NCBI GenBank assembly: GCA_001179505.1
Contig: CDMY01000317.1
Span: 1 to 64,000 of the forward strand
DNA: 64,000 nucleotides
Origin: Vitrella brassicaformis
Lineage: Eukaryota; Sar; Vitrellaceae
Direction of reading: 5' to 3'
The position numbers were made by a program, and so were the translations under genes. The notes below the pieces were generated by a model. That model was not told the origin of the DNA. It saw only the letters and a program-made list of their open reading frames with translations, and did no database searches. Positions 22,511 through 34,746 of the stretch are shown piece after piece (positions within the stretch are counted from its first letter, which is position 1; each line of letters starts with the position of its first letter).

Positions 22511-22931
22511 GAGTGAGTGCATGTGAGACCAGATTCGGACGCGCGAGCGCAGCGCATGGACGGCATTGCACCGATGCAAGTGACTGCATTTACCATGTGA
22601 GACCTTGTCCAGGTTCGTTTGTTTGTTTGACACTTGCTCAGCCAACACCAACCAAGCAGAGAAAGAGTATTCCTTACCTCGCTCGCCTCGCCTGCCCCTG
22701 CCCCGCCCTCCCTGCGCCTTGTATACCTGTCTGCTATCCAACAGACCAGCAATCGACAACAAAAGGGTGCATCCACCGTATGCTACACGTCATACTACAC
22801 AAACAGACGAACACCCTCCTCCCTCCCTTCCCCGGCAGATCAGGATAGTACTGACTCCAATGGATGGACCTCTCAAATCAGTCAATGAATAAGTCAAGCG
22901 GCCGGCCGGACGGACCCGGCCGACCAATCAA
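22511..22931. other. convergent intergenic region
   Basis: A 421-bp 3' space between the orphan gene (+) and the RING gene (-). It is C-rich with no gene-like frame. Confidence 0.45.
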
Positions 22932-24763
22932 TCAGGATGTCCGGCCCCCCCGCCCATCCCTCTCCTTCCTCTCCCCTCCTTGGCAAGGCCTGCCCTTGCT
23001 GGCCACGCCTGCCCTCCTCTCGTCTCTCCCTCTCGCCTCGTCAGCCGCCACCGAGCCCTCCCCATCAGCAGCAGACAACGATGCACTCGAGGCCGCCGAG
23101 ATCCGCCTCTCAGAGGGAGGCGACTGAGGCTGCGGCGTCCTCTCCACTTCACTCCCAGATATCCTCCGCTTGGCCCCACGTGCGCGGGGCCGCAGTGTCC
23201 ATCGTCGGGTCAGTCGGGCCACGGTCGAGGTGGACACCTCGCCCACATAGACGAGCCACCTGGTGGTCTGGTGGATGGCGAAGTGGATGAGCCCGAGCCC
23301 TGCCGGCAGGTATGGGCACTGCATGGGCACCAGGCGCCACTGCACGTCGGGCGTGCGGCGGCAGATGGGGCACACTGGTGGCTTGGCCTTGCCGACGCAG
23401 TCGTGGCAGAGGCACAGGTGCGCATGGGGGATGCAGTGGGTGCTGGCGAGCGCCACGGACTTTATCTCGCTGGAGCAGCCGATACCTGCGCGATGGACAG
23501 ACAGACACCAGCCACAGCCACAGATACAGAGACGGAGGTGGCTGCAGAGGTGGCGAGGTGGCCTGGGGTGGGGGGGTGGTGGGTGGTGGTGGTCCTTACA
23601 GTCTTGTGGCTGTGGCAGCGGGTGTGTGATGAAGTGCATGGGCAAAGGCACCAGCTTGGACCACACGAGCAGGGCAAACACGTCGTTGAGGATGTCCGCC
23701 AGGCCCTGCAACAGCGTCAGGCTCACAATGAAGGGCGAGTACGGCTTGAACAGCCACAGGTCGCGGAACAGGAAAAAGCCCCGCTCGCCTGCAGACAGAG
23801 AGGGGAGAGAGGAGAGAGGCAGGTGTCGTGTATGTGTGTGTGTGTGTGTGTATGGTGGAGTGGATGGACTGTCCATCGCTCCCGCCTACCGATGAGCACA
23901 TGTGAGACGATGTGGTAGAGCCAGATGAAAGAGCCGCCCCCCTCCACGTCGAATGACAGTCTGCGCACACACACACACACATACGGCAGGCAATCCATCA
24001 TCCATCCATCCATCCATCCACTTATCCATTGTGGCCGGCCCGGCCCGACTCACTTGACGAGGCAGGCCCGTTTGCATAGCTCGAAGCCAATCAGGTTGCA
24101 CACCACCCGGCCGCCCAGATAAAGGCACTTGAGCGTCGGGTCTGACGGCGAGACTCCCCGCCAGAAGTGGTCAACTGCCTTGACGTAACTGGCCGCAATC
24201 ACGCAGTCCAGCAGACCCCCACCTGCACAGCAAAGGACCAACAACACAGCGATACCTACCGCGACGATCCGATCGCCGTGTGAGAATGCAATGCTGTTTG
24301 GCTGTCCCAGCCACCGACCGATGAACAGCGCCAGTCTGCTGAGCAGCAAGTTCTCGAACTTCCTCGACTCCAGCACCCTCCCCACCACCCCCCGCATACA
24401 GCCAGCCGCACCCTTGACATAACGCCACACACCGCCCCACCAGCCGGCGAGCTGCCTCCCGACGCCCACAACCCACACCGCTGCAGCGAGCAGCGCCAGA
24501 ATCAGGATGACAGGCTTGAAATCGGGATGGGAACGCATTAGCCAGAGGGAGCCGATGCAGCAGGCGAGTGCGAGGCAGCCACAGAGCACTGTCCAGTACT
24601 GTCTGCTGATGAATAGTAATCGGGTTTTGGTGTCAGGAAGAGGGGGGCGGGCCGGGGGATGGGCCTGGTAATGGGGTTGGGAGGGGATGGGGCAGCGCCG
24701 TGGGCTGCCGGTGGGGGGTATAGCTGCAGTGTGCATCTCTACGCGAAGGGGGAGCCTCTGCAT
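22932..24763 (-). CDS. membrane-anchored RING-finger E3 ligase-like protein, four exons
   Basis: Exons 24763-24054, 23960-23890, 23788-23600 and 23485-22932 give 507 residues. Several hydrophobic segments lie in residues 55-325 (WTVLCGCLALACCIGSLWLM, VILILALLAAAVWVVGVG, GIAVLLVLCCAGGGLLDCVI, FIWLYHIVSHVLIG, FIVSLTLLQGLADI). A RING motif follows at 324-367: C324, C327, C341, a His pair at 344/346, C350, C353, C362 and C365 (the end reads CPICRR). The tail of about 140 residues is Arg/Ser/Glu-rich. This architecture suggests an E3 ubiquitin ligase on an organelle or ER membrane with a cytosolic RING. Its substrate is unknown. Confidence 0.78.
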
Positions 24764-24897
24764 GGAATCAATGGGTTTGGACGAAAGCCGTCAACCTGGG
24801 ATGGAAGGATGTGACAGAATAAGCCCTCAGGCGTCAGAAGGACCCCTCCGCCTTTCCCGCCTTTCTCTTTTGCGAGCTCAACCACCTTGGAGAGAGA

Positions 24898-27800
24898 ATG
24901 GATCGCTTTCTCTCTTCCCGCGCCAAAATGAATAGAGGCTTGTGTGCGGCATGGTGATGGCCATGCTGTGCACAGCTGAGATCTGAGAATCATTTGTGAC
25001 GTTACGGCTGCCACACCATATGCCGGCGCCTCTCAGACGAAAGCAGAACCCCTTCCACACCTTATGAGCCACTCCGCATCATAACTGTCGATGTAAATGA
25101 CCAAGACGCCAGCAGCTCGGGAGAAAGTTGATGTTTGTCTGACTACTGTCTTGTGTGTGTGTGTGTGTGTGGTGTCCCACCAGGTCCGTTGCTGCCCTGC
25201 GTGGTTTCGTGGAGGCATTCTCTAGGGCCGACCTGGCCGCCCTCAGCGGGCAGAGCGGCTGGCTCTCGGAAACGGCCACTCTCTACCAATTCGACGGCTA
25301 CGTGGCCACCGGCCAAGCCGCTCTCTCCCGCCTATACGCCAGGCTGCGGGACCGCGTCATCCACACCACCTGCCTGGGCCTGTGGCGGGTCGATGGCATT
25401 ACGAGTTGCGCGCAGTGCGAGATAGAGGTGGACGGCAGGCCGCACTGCGTCTTCTACATTGCGACGATTGACCCGACAGATGGGCGCATCCAGCATCTCC
25501 AGGAGTATGGCGACGCGCCGTGTCGGCTGGCGGACCTGCCGGTAGACCAGGAGGGGGAGGGAGAGGGAGAGGGTGGTTGTGGTGGTGGGGGCGAGGGCGA
25601 GGCGTATGGGCGGGTGTTCATGTCGGCCCCACTGCCCGCTCACCCCTTTGACGAAACACGGGACGAGCCACCGGAGGGAGAGACGATGGAGAGAGGGAGC
25701 GACTCGGCAACAACACCCCACCACAAGAGGCCGAGGCAGACCCAGAGACTACTACTACCACCATCATTATCTGGGCGTCCACCCGCCCATTTTTCATCCT
25801 TCCTGCGGAGATCGGTCAGCCGCCTCCTCGACGGCTGGCGGCCCCCTCCCAAGCCACTCCCCCTGGCACCCACCATCCTGCCGTCGTTCTTCTCAATGTT
25901 GGAACGGGGCTATGTGCCGGGGCTGGCGTCGCTTTTCGCCGACGAGGCCATCATGGACGACCCTGTGGGCGTGGTGACCTTCGAGGGGGTGCAGGACATC
26001 GAGATGCACCTGCGGTATCTGGTGGACGAGTGGCAGGTCAAGGCCAAGCTCATCCGCACGGGATTCGTCAACGCGTCCACCGAGGGCTGCTTGGTGCGGC
26101 TGCAGTTCCTGTCGCGGCGGACCACGAGCAGCCCCCCACACCCTCCTGCATTCGCCCCCCCGACGGACGTCTACTCCTGGACAGACGAAGGCGATGGGGC
26201 TGATGCCATTGGGGGCGGTGTGCACACGGCCTACTTCGACCAGGCCAACGCTGAGAGCCCCTGGGACACGGGCGCGATCGCCATCGAGCTGTCGATGCCC
26301 ACCTTCACCGTCCTGGCCTTTGTCATCGCCCACGTCGCCACGACCGTCGAGCGGCCCTTCGTCGAGCGCCTCAGCTTCTACTACGACCCCACCGTCTCCC
26401 AGCTCATTACAGCGTCGGAGGGCCACCCGTCCCTGGCCAAGGGCGACCATGCAGCTGGCCAGGGGGAGACCATGCCCTCCCTCCCCCTGCCCCTCCCTCT
26501 CCCCCTCCCCCACCTGCCCCCATCGGCCAGCAGCGTGCAGTGGCCACTCTTCTCTCTGGTCGATCGGTCCCTGCTGTCGATGCCCACGACGGCTGAGGGC
26601 AACTCACCCCCGCAGCGACACATGACGGTGCGGGACGGCATTGACGGGCCGCCGCCACTGCCGTCGGTGTCGGTGTCGCCTGGGTCGTCACACGGCGATA
26701 GGGAGAGGCCGTCGGACGCCGCCGCCGCCCCGACCGGTTCTTCGGCGAGGCAACGGGAGAAACAGAGGGGCAAGGTGAGAGAGATAATGGTGGAACAACA
26801 AGACCCGTGATAAAGGAGACTTGTGGGTGTGTTGTGTGTGTTGGTGATGCAGGTGTGTCTGGTGACTGGGGGCGCGTCTGGTGTGGGGCGAGCCGTTGCC
26901 TTGGCACTGCTGGCCGACGGCCATACTGTGGTCGTTGCAGGTAGGTACATCCCCAACACACACACACTCACACGCACACCTAGGGAGAGCGAGAGAAAGA
27001 GTTGGTGGAGTGAGTGGTAGCGAGACCCCTTCCCCACCCTGTGCTGTGCCTCTGCCCATCCGTCCATTGATCCAGACTCCTACACGGAAGCCGAGGAGCT
27101 GCAGCCCCAGCCGGCCCCGCCCCACGACCAGGGCCAGGGTCACTTCGACAGCGACGAGGCTCTGCAGCGGCTGCACCCCGAGCAGGTGGACGTGAGCGAC
27201 CCCGCCCAGCTGCAGGAGGTGCTCGAGTGGACGCAGCAGTCGTTCCAGACCATCGACGTGCTCGTCAACAGCAACAATGGGGCCATCGTCCACCAGCCCG
27301 GTGAGTACTAAGACTGGACAGAGGGATTCATCCATCCATCCATCCATCCATCCAATATATCAGCTCGGAGGCGTCGACGTCCTGTCGGTGGTAAGGCTGA
27401 AGGCGAGGCTGACGAGGGCGAGCGGGCGAGGTCTGACCCTAAGCACGGCGTGAAGCGGTGAGTGACTGCATTCACTGGTCAAGCGACGCGCTACGCTCAC
27501 ACAAAAGGGGTGGGTGCATTGCCTGCCTGCGTGTGTGTGTGTGTGCAGTATCCGTGAGATCTTGCACTACGGCTCACTGCAGATGGAGAAGCAGCGTGAA
27601 GGCGGCGTCATCGTCAACCTCTTCACGCACTTCGAGTACATGCCCACACCTACACCCACACCCACACCTACACCCGCACTTGACCACCCCCAGGCAGGCG
27701 AGCCGGCGGCGCCGCCTGACGAAGATCACGATATGGGCGAGGAGCTGCTCGCAGGGGCCAAGGAGGAGCTGTCTATGCTGACCCGACAGGCGGCCGACGA

Positions 27801-28605
27801 GCTGGCGCCCAAAGGTCAGCCTGTCACCAGAGCGAGGCGAGCGAGCGAGCGACCATCCTTCTCTCTCCCATCGTTTCTGTCTGTGCTGTGTCTGTCTGTT
27901 TTCTGCCTGCAGGCATCCGTGTGGTCGGCGTGTGTGTCACCGGCCGCATCCCCCCTCCCCTCACCGCCCCCGCCCCCGCCCCCGTTCCTCCCCCAGGCAG
28001 CCCTGACTACTTCCCCGGCGAGGCCGAGACACACACTCCCGTGGCGCCACCCACACCTAACGCCATTCCCATGGCGGCAGCGGCGGCCGCCACACCATCA
28101 CCATCTCCAACACCGCCAACAGCAACAGCAGCCGTCGGACCATCGTCGACGCGATATCGATGGCAGCAGAGAGAAGGGCGACTGAGCGACATTCAGGAGG
28201 AGGGCGAGAGTATGAGCGCCCGGGGCGAAGGTGACCACGAGGGTGCAGGTGCAGGACAGGGAGACGTGGAGGGTGGGGATGAGGGAGAGGGGGAGGGGGA
28301 GGAGACGCCTTTGCCTTTCCACCAGCTGGAGCGGCTCGTCGAGCTGGGGGGAGTCGTACACGCCTGCAAGTTTTTGGTACGCTGAGGGCAATGGTGTTGG
28401 TGTTGGTGTTGCGATGCTGTGTGGCTCAATGGAGCATCTGTTGTCGGTGTTTTGTGTTTTGTGTTGGTTGTCTCTGCAGGTTGGCAAGAGCTGCAGTGGC
28501 GTGACGGGTGTGACGCTGCCGATCGACCTGGACATCGCACGGCAGCTGACGGCCAAGGGGAGGAGAGAGAGAGGAGGGCGAAAAAGTGCTCTCCTCTCGA
28601 CATGA
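24898..28605 (+). CDS. NTF2/SnoaL-like domains fused to a degenerate short-chain dehydrogenase
   Basis: Supported exons are 25184-26774, 26853-26940, 27076-27300, 27364-27457, 27549-27814, 27913-28376 and 28480-28605, about 950 residues. A first exon 24898-24953 with ATG fits the phase but is tentative. The 530-residue first large exon holds two NTF2/SnoaL-like segments (LRGFVEAFSRADLAALSG; FSMLERGYVPGLASLFADEA), each followed by strand-rich text. The rest is an SDR Rossmann domain: TGGASGVG (26865-26888), DVLVNSNNG, GGVIVNLFTH, MLTRQAADELAPKGIRVVGV, with Pro/Thr and Gly/Glu low-complexity inserts. The catalytic Tyr position (27748-27750) is Leu while the Lys remains, so it may bind a cofactor without being a reductase. 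Confidence 0.75.
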
Positions 28606-29644
28606 CATGAACATACCTCGACCTACCTAGCGATATGCGATATCAGATAGACTGCTGCAGCTCAGCCCAGCCCAGCTCGCCCTGGAGGGTGCAGGGTGGG
28701 TAGCGGATGTGTGAGCTGGGTTGTATTGTATATGGGGTCATTCGTTGGTTGGCTGGTTGGACGGTTGGTGGGTTCATTCGATAATGATGTGAGTCTTTTT
28801 TCTTTTTTGTCTCCCTCCTGTTATGTATGCCCCGTCATGTGTGTGTATGCGCATCAGCATTCCTTAGTGTCCCTCCCTCCCTCTCCCTCTCCCTCTCTGC
28901 GCCTGCTGGTCTGCCCTCTGTCTGTGCGGGTGTGTTCATACCAACGGATGGATGGATAGATGGCTCGATTGACCAAGACCACCATTTTTATGATGGCTGG
29001 CTGGCTGGCTGGCGGCTGGGTCAGCCGGACGGAAAGACGAATGAGGAGGGTATCGGTATCGTATGTATGCTGCAATGATCGTAGATAGATTAGACATCAT
29101 CATTGGATGAGACCTGACGAGACCTGACGGACGGATTGGATTGCTGATATGTGGGCGGGGGGGGACGATTGATTCTTGGGCTTGTATATGGGCGGTAGGC
29201 AGGCCGGGCGAAGAGGGGAGGGGGGGAGCTGTGGGCGGGGCTGTCTTTTTGTTTGTTTGTTTGTTTGTTTCTTTGTTTCTTTACGGGGTGGGGGAAGAAT
29301 GCTCCAATTGAATGTGACTTGCTGGCTGGCTGGCTGGCCGGCTTGTTGGCCGGGCCCTTGGTGTGTGGTGTGACTCCGAGTGGCTTTGGGTGGGTGTGCC
29401 ATTCCTCGGTGCCTGCTTCATTCCTCCTGTCTGTCACATCACATGAGTCGAGTCAGCAAGGATCAGCCAGGCCGCGGGCGGTCTCGACACACAGAACACC
29501 GGACGGATAGGCGCAGCACACACGCGTCTGCTTGTCAGGGCAGCCTCAGGGACCTCTTTGTGTGTGCGTGTGGGCTGGGTGTTTGTATGGGGGTGTGGGT
29601 GGGGTGCGACGGTACAGCTCACACAGCGAAGGGGGGGGGGGGGG

Positions 29645-29944
29645 NNNNNNNNNNNNNNNNNNNNNNNNNNNNNNNNNNNNNNNNNNNNNNNNNNNNNNNN
29701 NNNNNNNNNNNNNNNNNNNNNNNNNNNNNNNNNNNNNNNNNNNNNNNNNNNNNNNNNNNNNNNNNNNNNNNNNNNNNNNNNNNNNNNNNNNNNNNNNNNN
29801 NNNNNNNNNNNNNNNNNNNNNNNNNNNNNNNNNNNNNNNNNNNNNNNNNNNNNNNNNNNNNNNNNNNNNNNNNNNNNNNNNNNNNNNNNNNNNNNNNNNN
29901 NNNNNNNNNNNNNNNNNNNNNNNNNNNNNNNNNNNNNNNNNNNN
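29645..29944. other. assembly gap of 300 N flanked by poly-G
   Basis: The gap is entered through a 14-base G-run and left through a 9-base G-run, so sequencing probably failed in a poly-G or G-quadruplex-prone tract. Confidence 0.9.
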
Positions 29945-30002
29945 GGGGGGGGGCAGGTGGGCTTGGCTTTGTGGCTTTATGCGAGATATACCTGTTAGAT
30001 CT

Positions 30003-30070
30003 CTCTCCCTCTCCCTCTCCCTCCCCCTTTCTCTCTCCCTCTCTCTCTCTCTCTCTCTCAATCTCTCCCC
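30003..30070. repeat. CT-rich microsatellite
   Basis: Runs of TCTCCC and (CT)n directly after the second gap. Confidence 0.85.
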
Positions 30071-32012
30071 CGCTCTCTCTGTGTGAGTGTTTTTTGCAGT
30101 CATCGCATCCATTCCACACAATGCGTAACTCACTCAGCATACATAATATCGATACGATAGATACCCCTGTGGTCTTTATTACAGACGTGTGAATGCAATG
30201 CCATATAGCCTCTCTCTGGATTCTCTATGCCTGCCTCTCTGTCTGTCTGTCTGTCTGTTAAGACGTTTAAGGGGCCGGCCTGCTGTGAGTGAGCGAGGGC
30301 TCGTGTGATGTGGGAAGGGGGATTTTGTTTACGCCGCGCGGATGGATGGATGGATGGGCACACGTCGCTGTGTTAATAATGACAAAGACAGAGATGGCTG
30401 GCTGCCCCGACACCAGACCACACCACACACCACACCACACCCCACTACGACACTGGATTCAAGTTTTTATGTAAGTATGCTGATGGTCGGCTGCCTGACA
30501 CACATTCACCGTTGTTCGTTTTCTGTTTGTGTCGTGCCGACTTTGGTCGGCCCCCCCCAACCCCCCTCTCCCCTCCGTGTGTGACCATCTTTCCTCCTAG
30601 CTGGCCGATTTCGCGCTCGCGGGGTGGTCGATGGATGGATGGATGGGAGGGGGCTTCCATCACAATGCACAATGGCTGGTACACACGGTCGGGTGGCGTG
30701 TGTGTGTGTGCGTGTGCGCGAGGCAGGCAGCCAGGCGGGTGGGCCGCTGGTACTCGGTCTGTCTGTCTGTCTGTGTCTGTCTGTGGTCCGTATTTTCGTG
30801 ATTGTAGTGATGTGTGTGGTGTGGTGGGGGCTGGCTGGTCTGTTCTCGCCTACCTGTCCAGCCGTCTGTCTGTCTAGTTCGTGGTGGCCCATCCATCCAT
30901 CCATCCATCAGATCAGATCTGATCAGCATTTCTCTGTCTGTCTGTCTTGTCAGTCGGTCTTTTCTGGCGCATTGGCGTGTTTTGCGCATCTCGGTTGGCC
31001 TGTCGGGTCGGGTGGGTCTGTCTGCCTGTCTGTCAATCGGTCGGGTGTCTATCTGTCTCTTTGTGAGGGTCAGTCAGTGTAATTTAACTAACGACACGCC
31101 TCTGTAAGATCATGAGATGTGTGTGTTGGTGCGGTCGGATGGGGTGCGGTGGGGTGGGGTGGGGGCGTATAGCTGGCTAGCTAGTTGTGTGTGGGTGTGT
31201 GTGGGTGTGAGAGAGAGTGGGCCGATATGACTTGATAGTTAGTATGCGGTGGGGTGGTGGGTGTGGGTGTGGGTGTGAATGAGTATACGTATGTTTGAAT
31301 GCATTGAATGCGCTTCGTGCCTCCCTCCTCTCCTCCCTCACTGCCTCCCTCACTGCCTCACTGCCTATGTGTCGAGGGAGGGATCCTTACTCAACTCAAC
31401 TCCACTCGGTCTTGCTCAGTTCACTTCACTACCCTCGCCTCGCCTCGCCTAGCCTCACCATGAACAGTTCATCTGTCTGTCTGTCCGCCTGCCTCACCCA
31501 ACCCACCCACCCGCATAGCGTAGCGTACCCCTCTCTCTCTCTCTCTCTCTCTCTTGCCTCTCTCTTATCTCTCTCTGGTCACCCACTGCTGACTACCGAC
31601 ACAGACCAGACAGCATTTGTGTGTGTGTGTGTGTGTGTCCATCATGTGTTGGGGCCGGGACCCCCACTGTGAATTACATACCATACATATACTGTCCGCC
31701 TCTCGTCACGTCACGCAGACGAAACGGATCCAGACCATTGACCCAATCAAATTTATATATTGGACCCAATCAACCATGCGGCCAGCAGAGCCGTCAGTCA
31801 GAAGGTCCACACACGCAAGCGCACGCACACACACATCTGCACACACGCACGGTCACACACGCGCGTGAGGTAGTCTGCACACAACGAAGGAAGGACGAGT
31901 AGATAGGGATACCCCCACCACACCCAGCCCCACCACACCCACCACCCAGCAATGGACACCCACACCCACACCCATCAGCAATAGACATCGACGGTAGTCT
32001 CTCACTACTCAT

Positions 32013-33055
32013 TCACTTGGGAAGTGTGGTGACGAGCCACTCCATGCCGTCCTGCAGCCCGTCCCCCGTCTTGGCCGAACACGCCTGGATGTTCCACGTG
32101 CGGTCCCGGATCGCATGCAGCGACAACTGCTCCGCTATCTGACATGACACAGAGGGATTGATCCATCCAGTGAGTGACACGCACGACAGACACACCATAA
32201 GATAGATACACGCTGTGTGTGTGCAGCCCCGTACCCACCTCCTGTGCGGACAGGGCCTGCAGGAGGTCCTGTTTGTTCGCAAACACCAGCAATGGGATGC
32301 CACCTGCACACACACACAGATACACACACACACACACACTCCCTGTCTGTCTGTCTCTCTGTGTGTGTGTCTGTGTGTGTGTGCCTAGTTTGTCCTGCTG
32401 CAGCAGTTCGTTGAGCTCCTCCCCGCTCTCCTCCAGCCGCCGCCTGTCCGCGCTGTCGATCACATAGATCTGCACACACCAACACAACACAACACAGGAC
32501 AAGACAGCAATGAACAGATGGATGGATGGATGGACAGACACTCCAGGCGTCCGTCATTCGCTCTAATACCAGCGCGTCGGTGCCTTCAAAGTAGTTCTGC
32601 CAGTACGCCCTAATGGTCTTCTGACCTGACCACATTGTATGTGCCACATCCATCCATCCATCCCATCAGCCACAGAGCCCGACCCCGCAAGTACCTCCGA
32701 TATCCCAGACGTTGAGCTTGAAGGATCCCTGGACGAGCGACTTGATGTTGAAGCCCTGCGTGGGCATGATGTGGCTGATGTCCTCATCGCTAAGCTTCTT
32801 CAGGATGGTCGTCTTGCCGCTGTTGTCCAGCCCCAGCACCAGGATCCGCGCCTCGCTGTCGCTACGCTTCAGCTTACGCAATAACGTCAACAGTCCCTGA
32901 AAGAAAGAAAGAACGAGCCAACGGACGGATATATGGGATGGGATGGACGGATGAGGAGAGAGAGGCACAGCACCACAGCACACGGCAGATGTTGGTTGGA
33001 TGGACGGAAAGGGGTGAGAACTGAGCAATGCGGTGTGTGGGTGGCTCCTTACCAT
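32013..33055 (-). CDS. ARL3: ARL3 small GTPase, six exons
   Basis: Exons 33055-33053, 32896-32695, 32625-32570, 32469-32385, 32303-32239 and 32138-32013 give 178 residues, close to the usual 182. All nucleotide-binding motifs are present: GLDNSGKT (23-30), [14 protein letters not shown] (65-69), ANKQD (124-128) and CSAKTGDG. The N-terminus [11 protein letters not shown] and [15 protein letters not shown] are characteristic of ARL3 rather than ARL2. ARL3 releases lipidated cargo from carriers such as UNC119 and PDE6D in cilia. Exon 1 contains only the ATG. The intron after LLQQDKL begins GC instead of GT (donor at 32384). Confidence 0.93.
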
Positions 33056-33205
33056 CAGGCAACTGCGCGCGCCCTCACGCGCGTGCAACCGCCACAAAAT
33101 TTACCGCGATTTGCGAGCTTAGTCGCGTGTTGTCCTCCCCCTCCTCCCTCTTTCTCTGTCTTCAAACCAAGCTCGACCTAGATCTGCAATCTCCGCTTGT
33201 CCACG
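33056..33205. promoter_or_regulatory. short bidirectional promoter region
   Basis: 150 bp separate the divergent starts of ARL3 (-) and the 33206 gene (+). The stretch contains CGCGCGCCCTCACGCGCG, an imperfect palindrome, at 33066-33083. Confidence 0.45.
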
Positions 33206-33515
33206 ATGCTGCATTCACCTCTGGCCCTCATCGCAACAGCACTCATCTCTTCCGCATCAGCAGCAGCAACAGCAGCAGCGCTGTCAAGGCTCTCCGCGTC
33301 AGGATCTCCTCTCCACCCATCACCCCTGACACCGCCGGTGCCTCGTCGCATCGCTGCTGCTACCGCTACCGCCTATGTCAACTTCAACTTCCCTGTCGGG
33401 TCGCCGCAGAGCAACGTGCAGCAGGCCAACCCCTACGCACAGCAGCCCCGTTTCTTTGTGGTGAGGGAGGAGAGGAGAGGGGGATGGACACTGCCGTGGA
33501 TGAGTCAGCACAGCA

Positions 33516-33548
<33 letters not shown>

Positions 33549-34746
33549 CTGTTCTGTGTGTGTGTGCAGTTGGATCCTTCTTCGAAGGAGACGATACTGC
33601 TGTTCGGTCGGCTTGCGCAGGAGTACTACCCCGACACACCCGAGCAGTCCGGCAGGCAGGGAGAGCCCTACGCTTACCTCGTGCAAGGTGAGCCGGTGGC
33701 AGTTGACCGATGGATGGATGGATGGCCAAGCACACAAACACTCTCTCTCTCTCATCTCACGGACAGGAGTGTGCTTGTGCTGCTGCAGGTACGGGTACGT
33801 CGATAGCGTCGCGCCTGCAGCCCCCTCCCCCCACCCCCAAGTGGGAGCGGCTGTTCCAGAACCCAACCGGCGGCACCGACCCGAAAATATCTAGGGCAAC
33901 CTTCCAGGTAGTTAGGCCGGGCCAGCGGCATTCAGGGAAGCGAGCCAGGGCTTGCCTGTGTGTGTGTGGTGTGTGTCATGGGATGGGACGTCCGTCAGGT
34001 GCGTATGCAGGAGCTGCCCTTCCTGTGGCCCCTCTTCAAGAACGAGACCATCGTCGAATCAACCATCTACAACGTCATCGTCGAGCAGAACCTACAGGCA
34101 CGTCTTGTCACGTCATGGAAGCCAGCCGCCCCCCGGCCGACCCATTCTTTCTCTGTCGCTGGCTGCAGGCAATAGAGGTGGCCAAGGCTGATGCCGATGA
34201 GCTCAAGGCCTACATCGACAACCTTGCTGGGGGCGACCCCGCCGTCGCACAGCAGATTCGCGGGGCGCTCGCACAGTTTGAGATGGGCGGGGGGAACCTG
34301 CCCGACCTCGGCATACGCAAGGTCCGCCAACGGAGCCGCGCGCAGGCCAGGAAGGTCGTCCATGAGATATTTGGAAACGAAGAACTCTCATCGTAAGCGA
34401 CACAAACACACAGACAAACACACAAACAGACAGACAGACAGACAGACAAGCTTTAGGTTTCTCTCTCCCTCCCTCACTCCTCTCTCTGTGCAGGCGTGTG
34501 TGTCGGGCCTTCCTGGACAGCCTGTTTGGGAGCGAGAAGAAGGAGTTCAGTCGGTATGAGTTCGCCAGGGCCCTGGGCCAGATGAGCAGGGAAGAGTTCT
34601 CGTCCGGCAATGTCGACTTCGAGACCTTCGCCGCGCGGCTGCGTGAGTCGCTGGCCGACTACCCGGTGCCCGCTGTGAGGCCAGCGATGTCGCCTGGCCT
34701 GGGGCAGCTGTTCAAGCTCTTTGGCAAGGCACCTGGGCCGTCATGA
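33206..34746 (+). CDS. signal-peptide-bearing protein, unknown function, six exons
   Basis: Exons 33206-33460, 33570-33687, 33789-33907, 33999-34097, 34169-34392 and 34494-34746 give 355 residues. The N-terminus (MLHSPLALIATALISSASAA) is a likely signal peptide, followed by an Ala/Ser/Pro-rich stretch to about residue 55 that could be a plastid transit region. The mature part is soluble: SKETILLFGRLAQEYYP, ELPFLWPLFKNETIVESTIY, AIEVAKADADELKAYIDNLA, and a C-terminal segment with two mixed helices (RAFLDSLFGSEKKEFSRYEF, VDFETFAARLRESLADY). No family recognised. The intron 34098-34168 starts with GC. Confidence 0.7.

Larger units (their letters stand above)
28606..32012. other. 3.4-kb gene-free low-complexity region with a gap
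   Basis: Between two converging genes lie GTTT/GGCT/CTGT/GGAT repeats, a CT-rich run (30003-30070), a G-run that ends in the 29645-29944 gap, and TGTC-rich sequence (30765-31075). All long frames are repeat translations. I see no gene. Confidence 0.55.

Noticed and set aside
23721-23880. CA-run translated as a His/Thr peptide continuing the RING gene frame
   Set aside because: It is intron 2 of the RING gene, with good donor and acceptor; removing it restores the membrane segments.
28606-31900. Many 60-150-codon frames on both strands
   Set aside because: All are driven by tetranucleotide repeats or run through the N gap; none has start context, splice sites and ordinary composition together.
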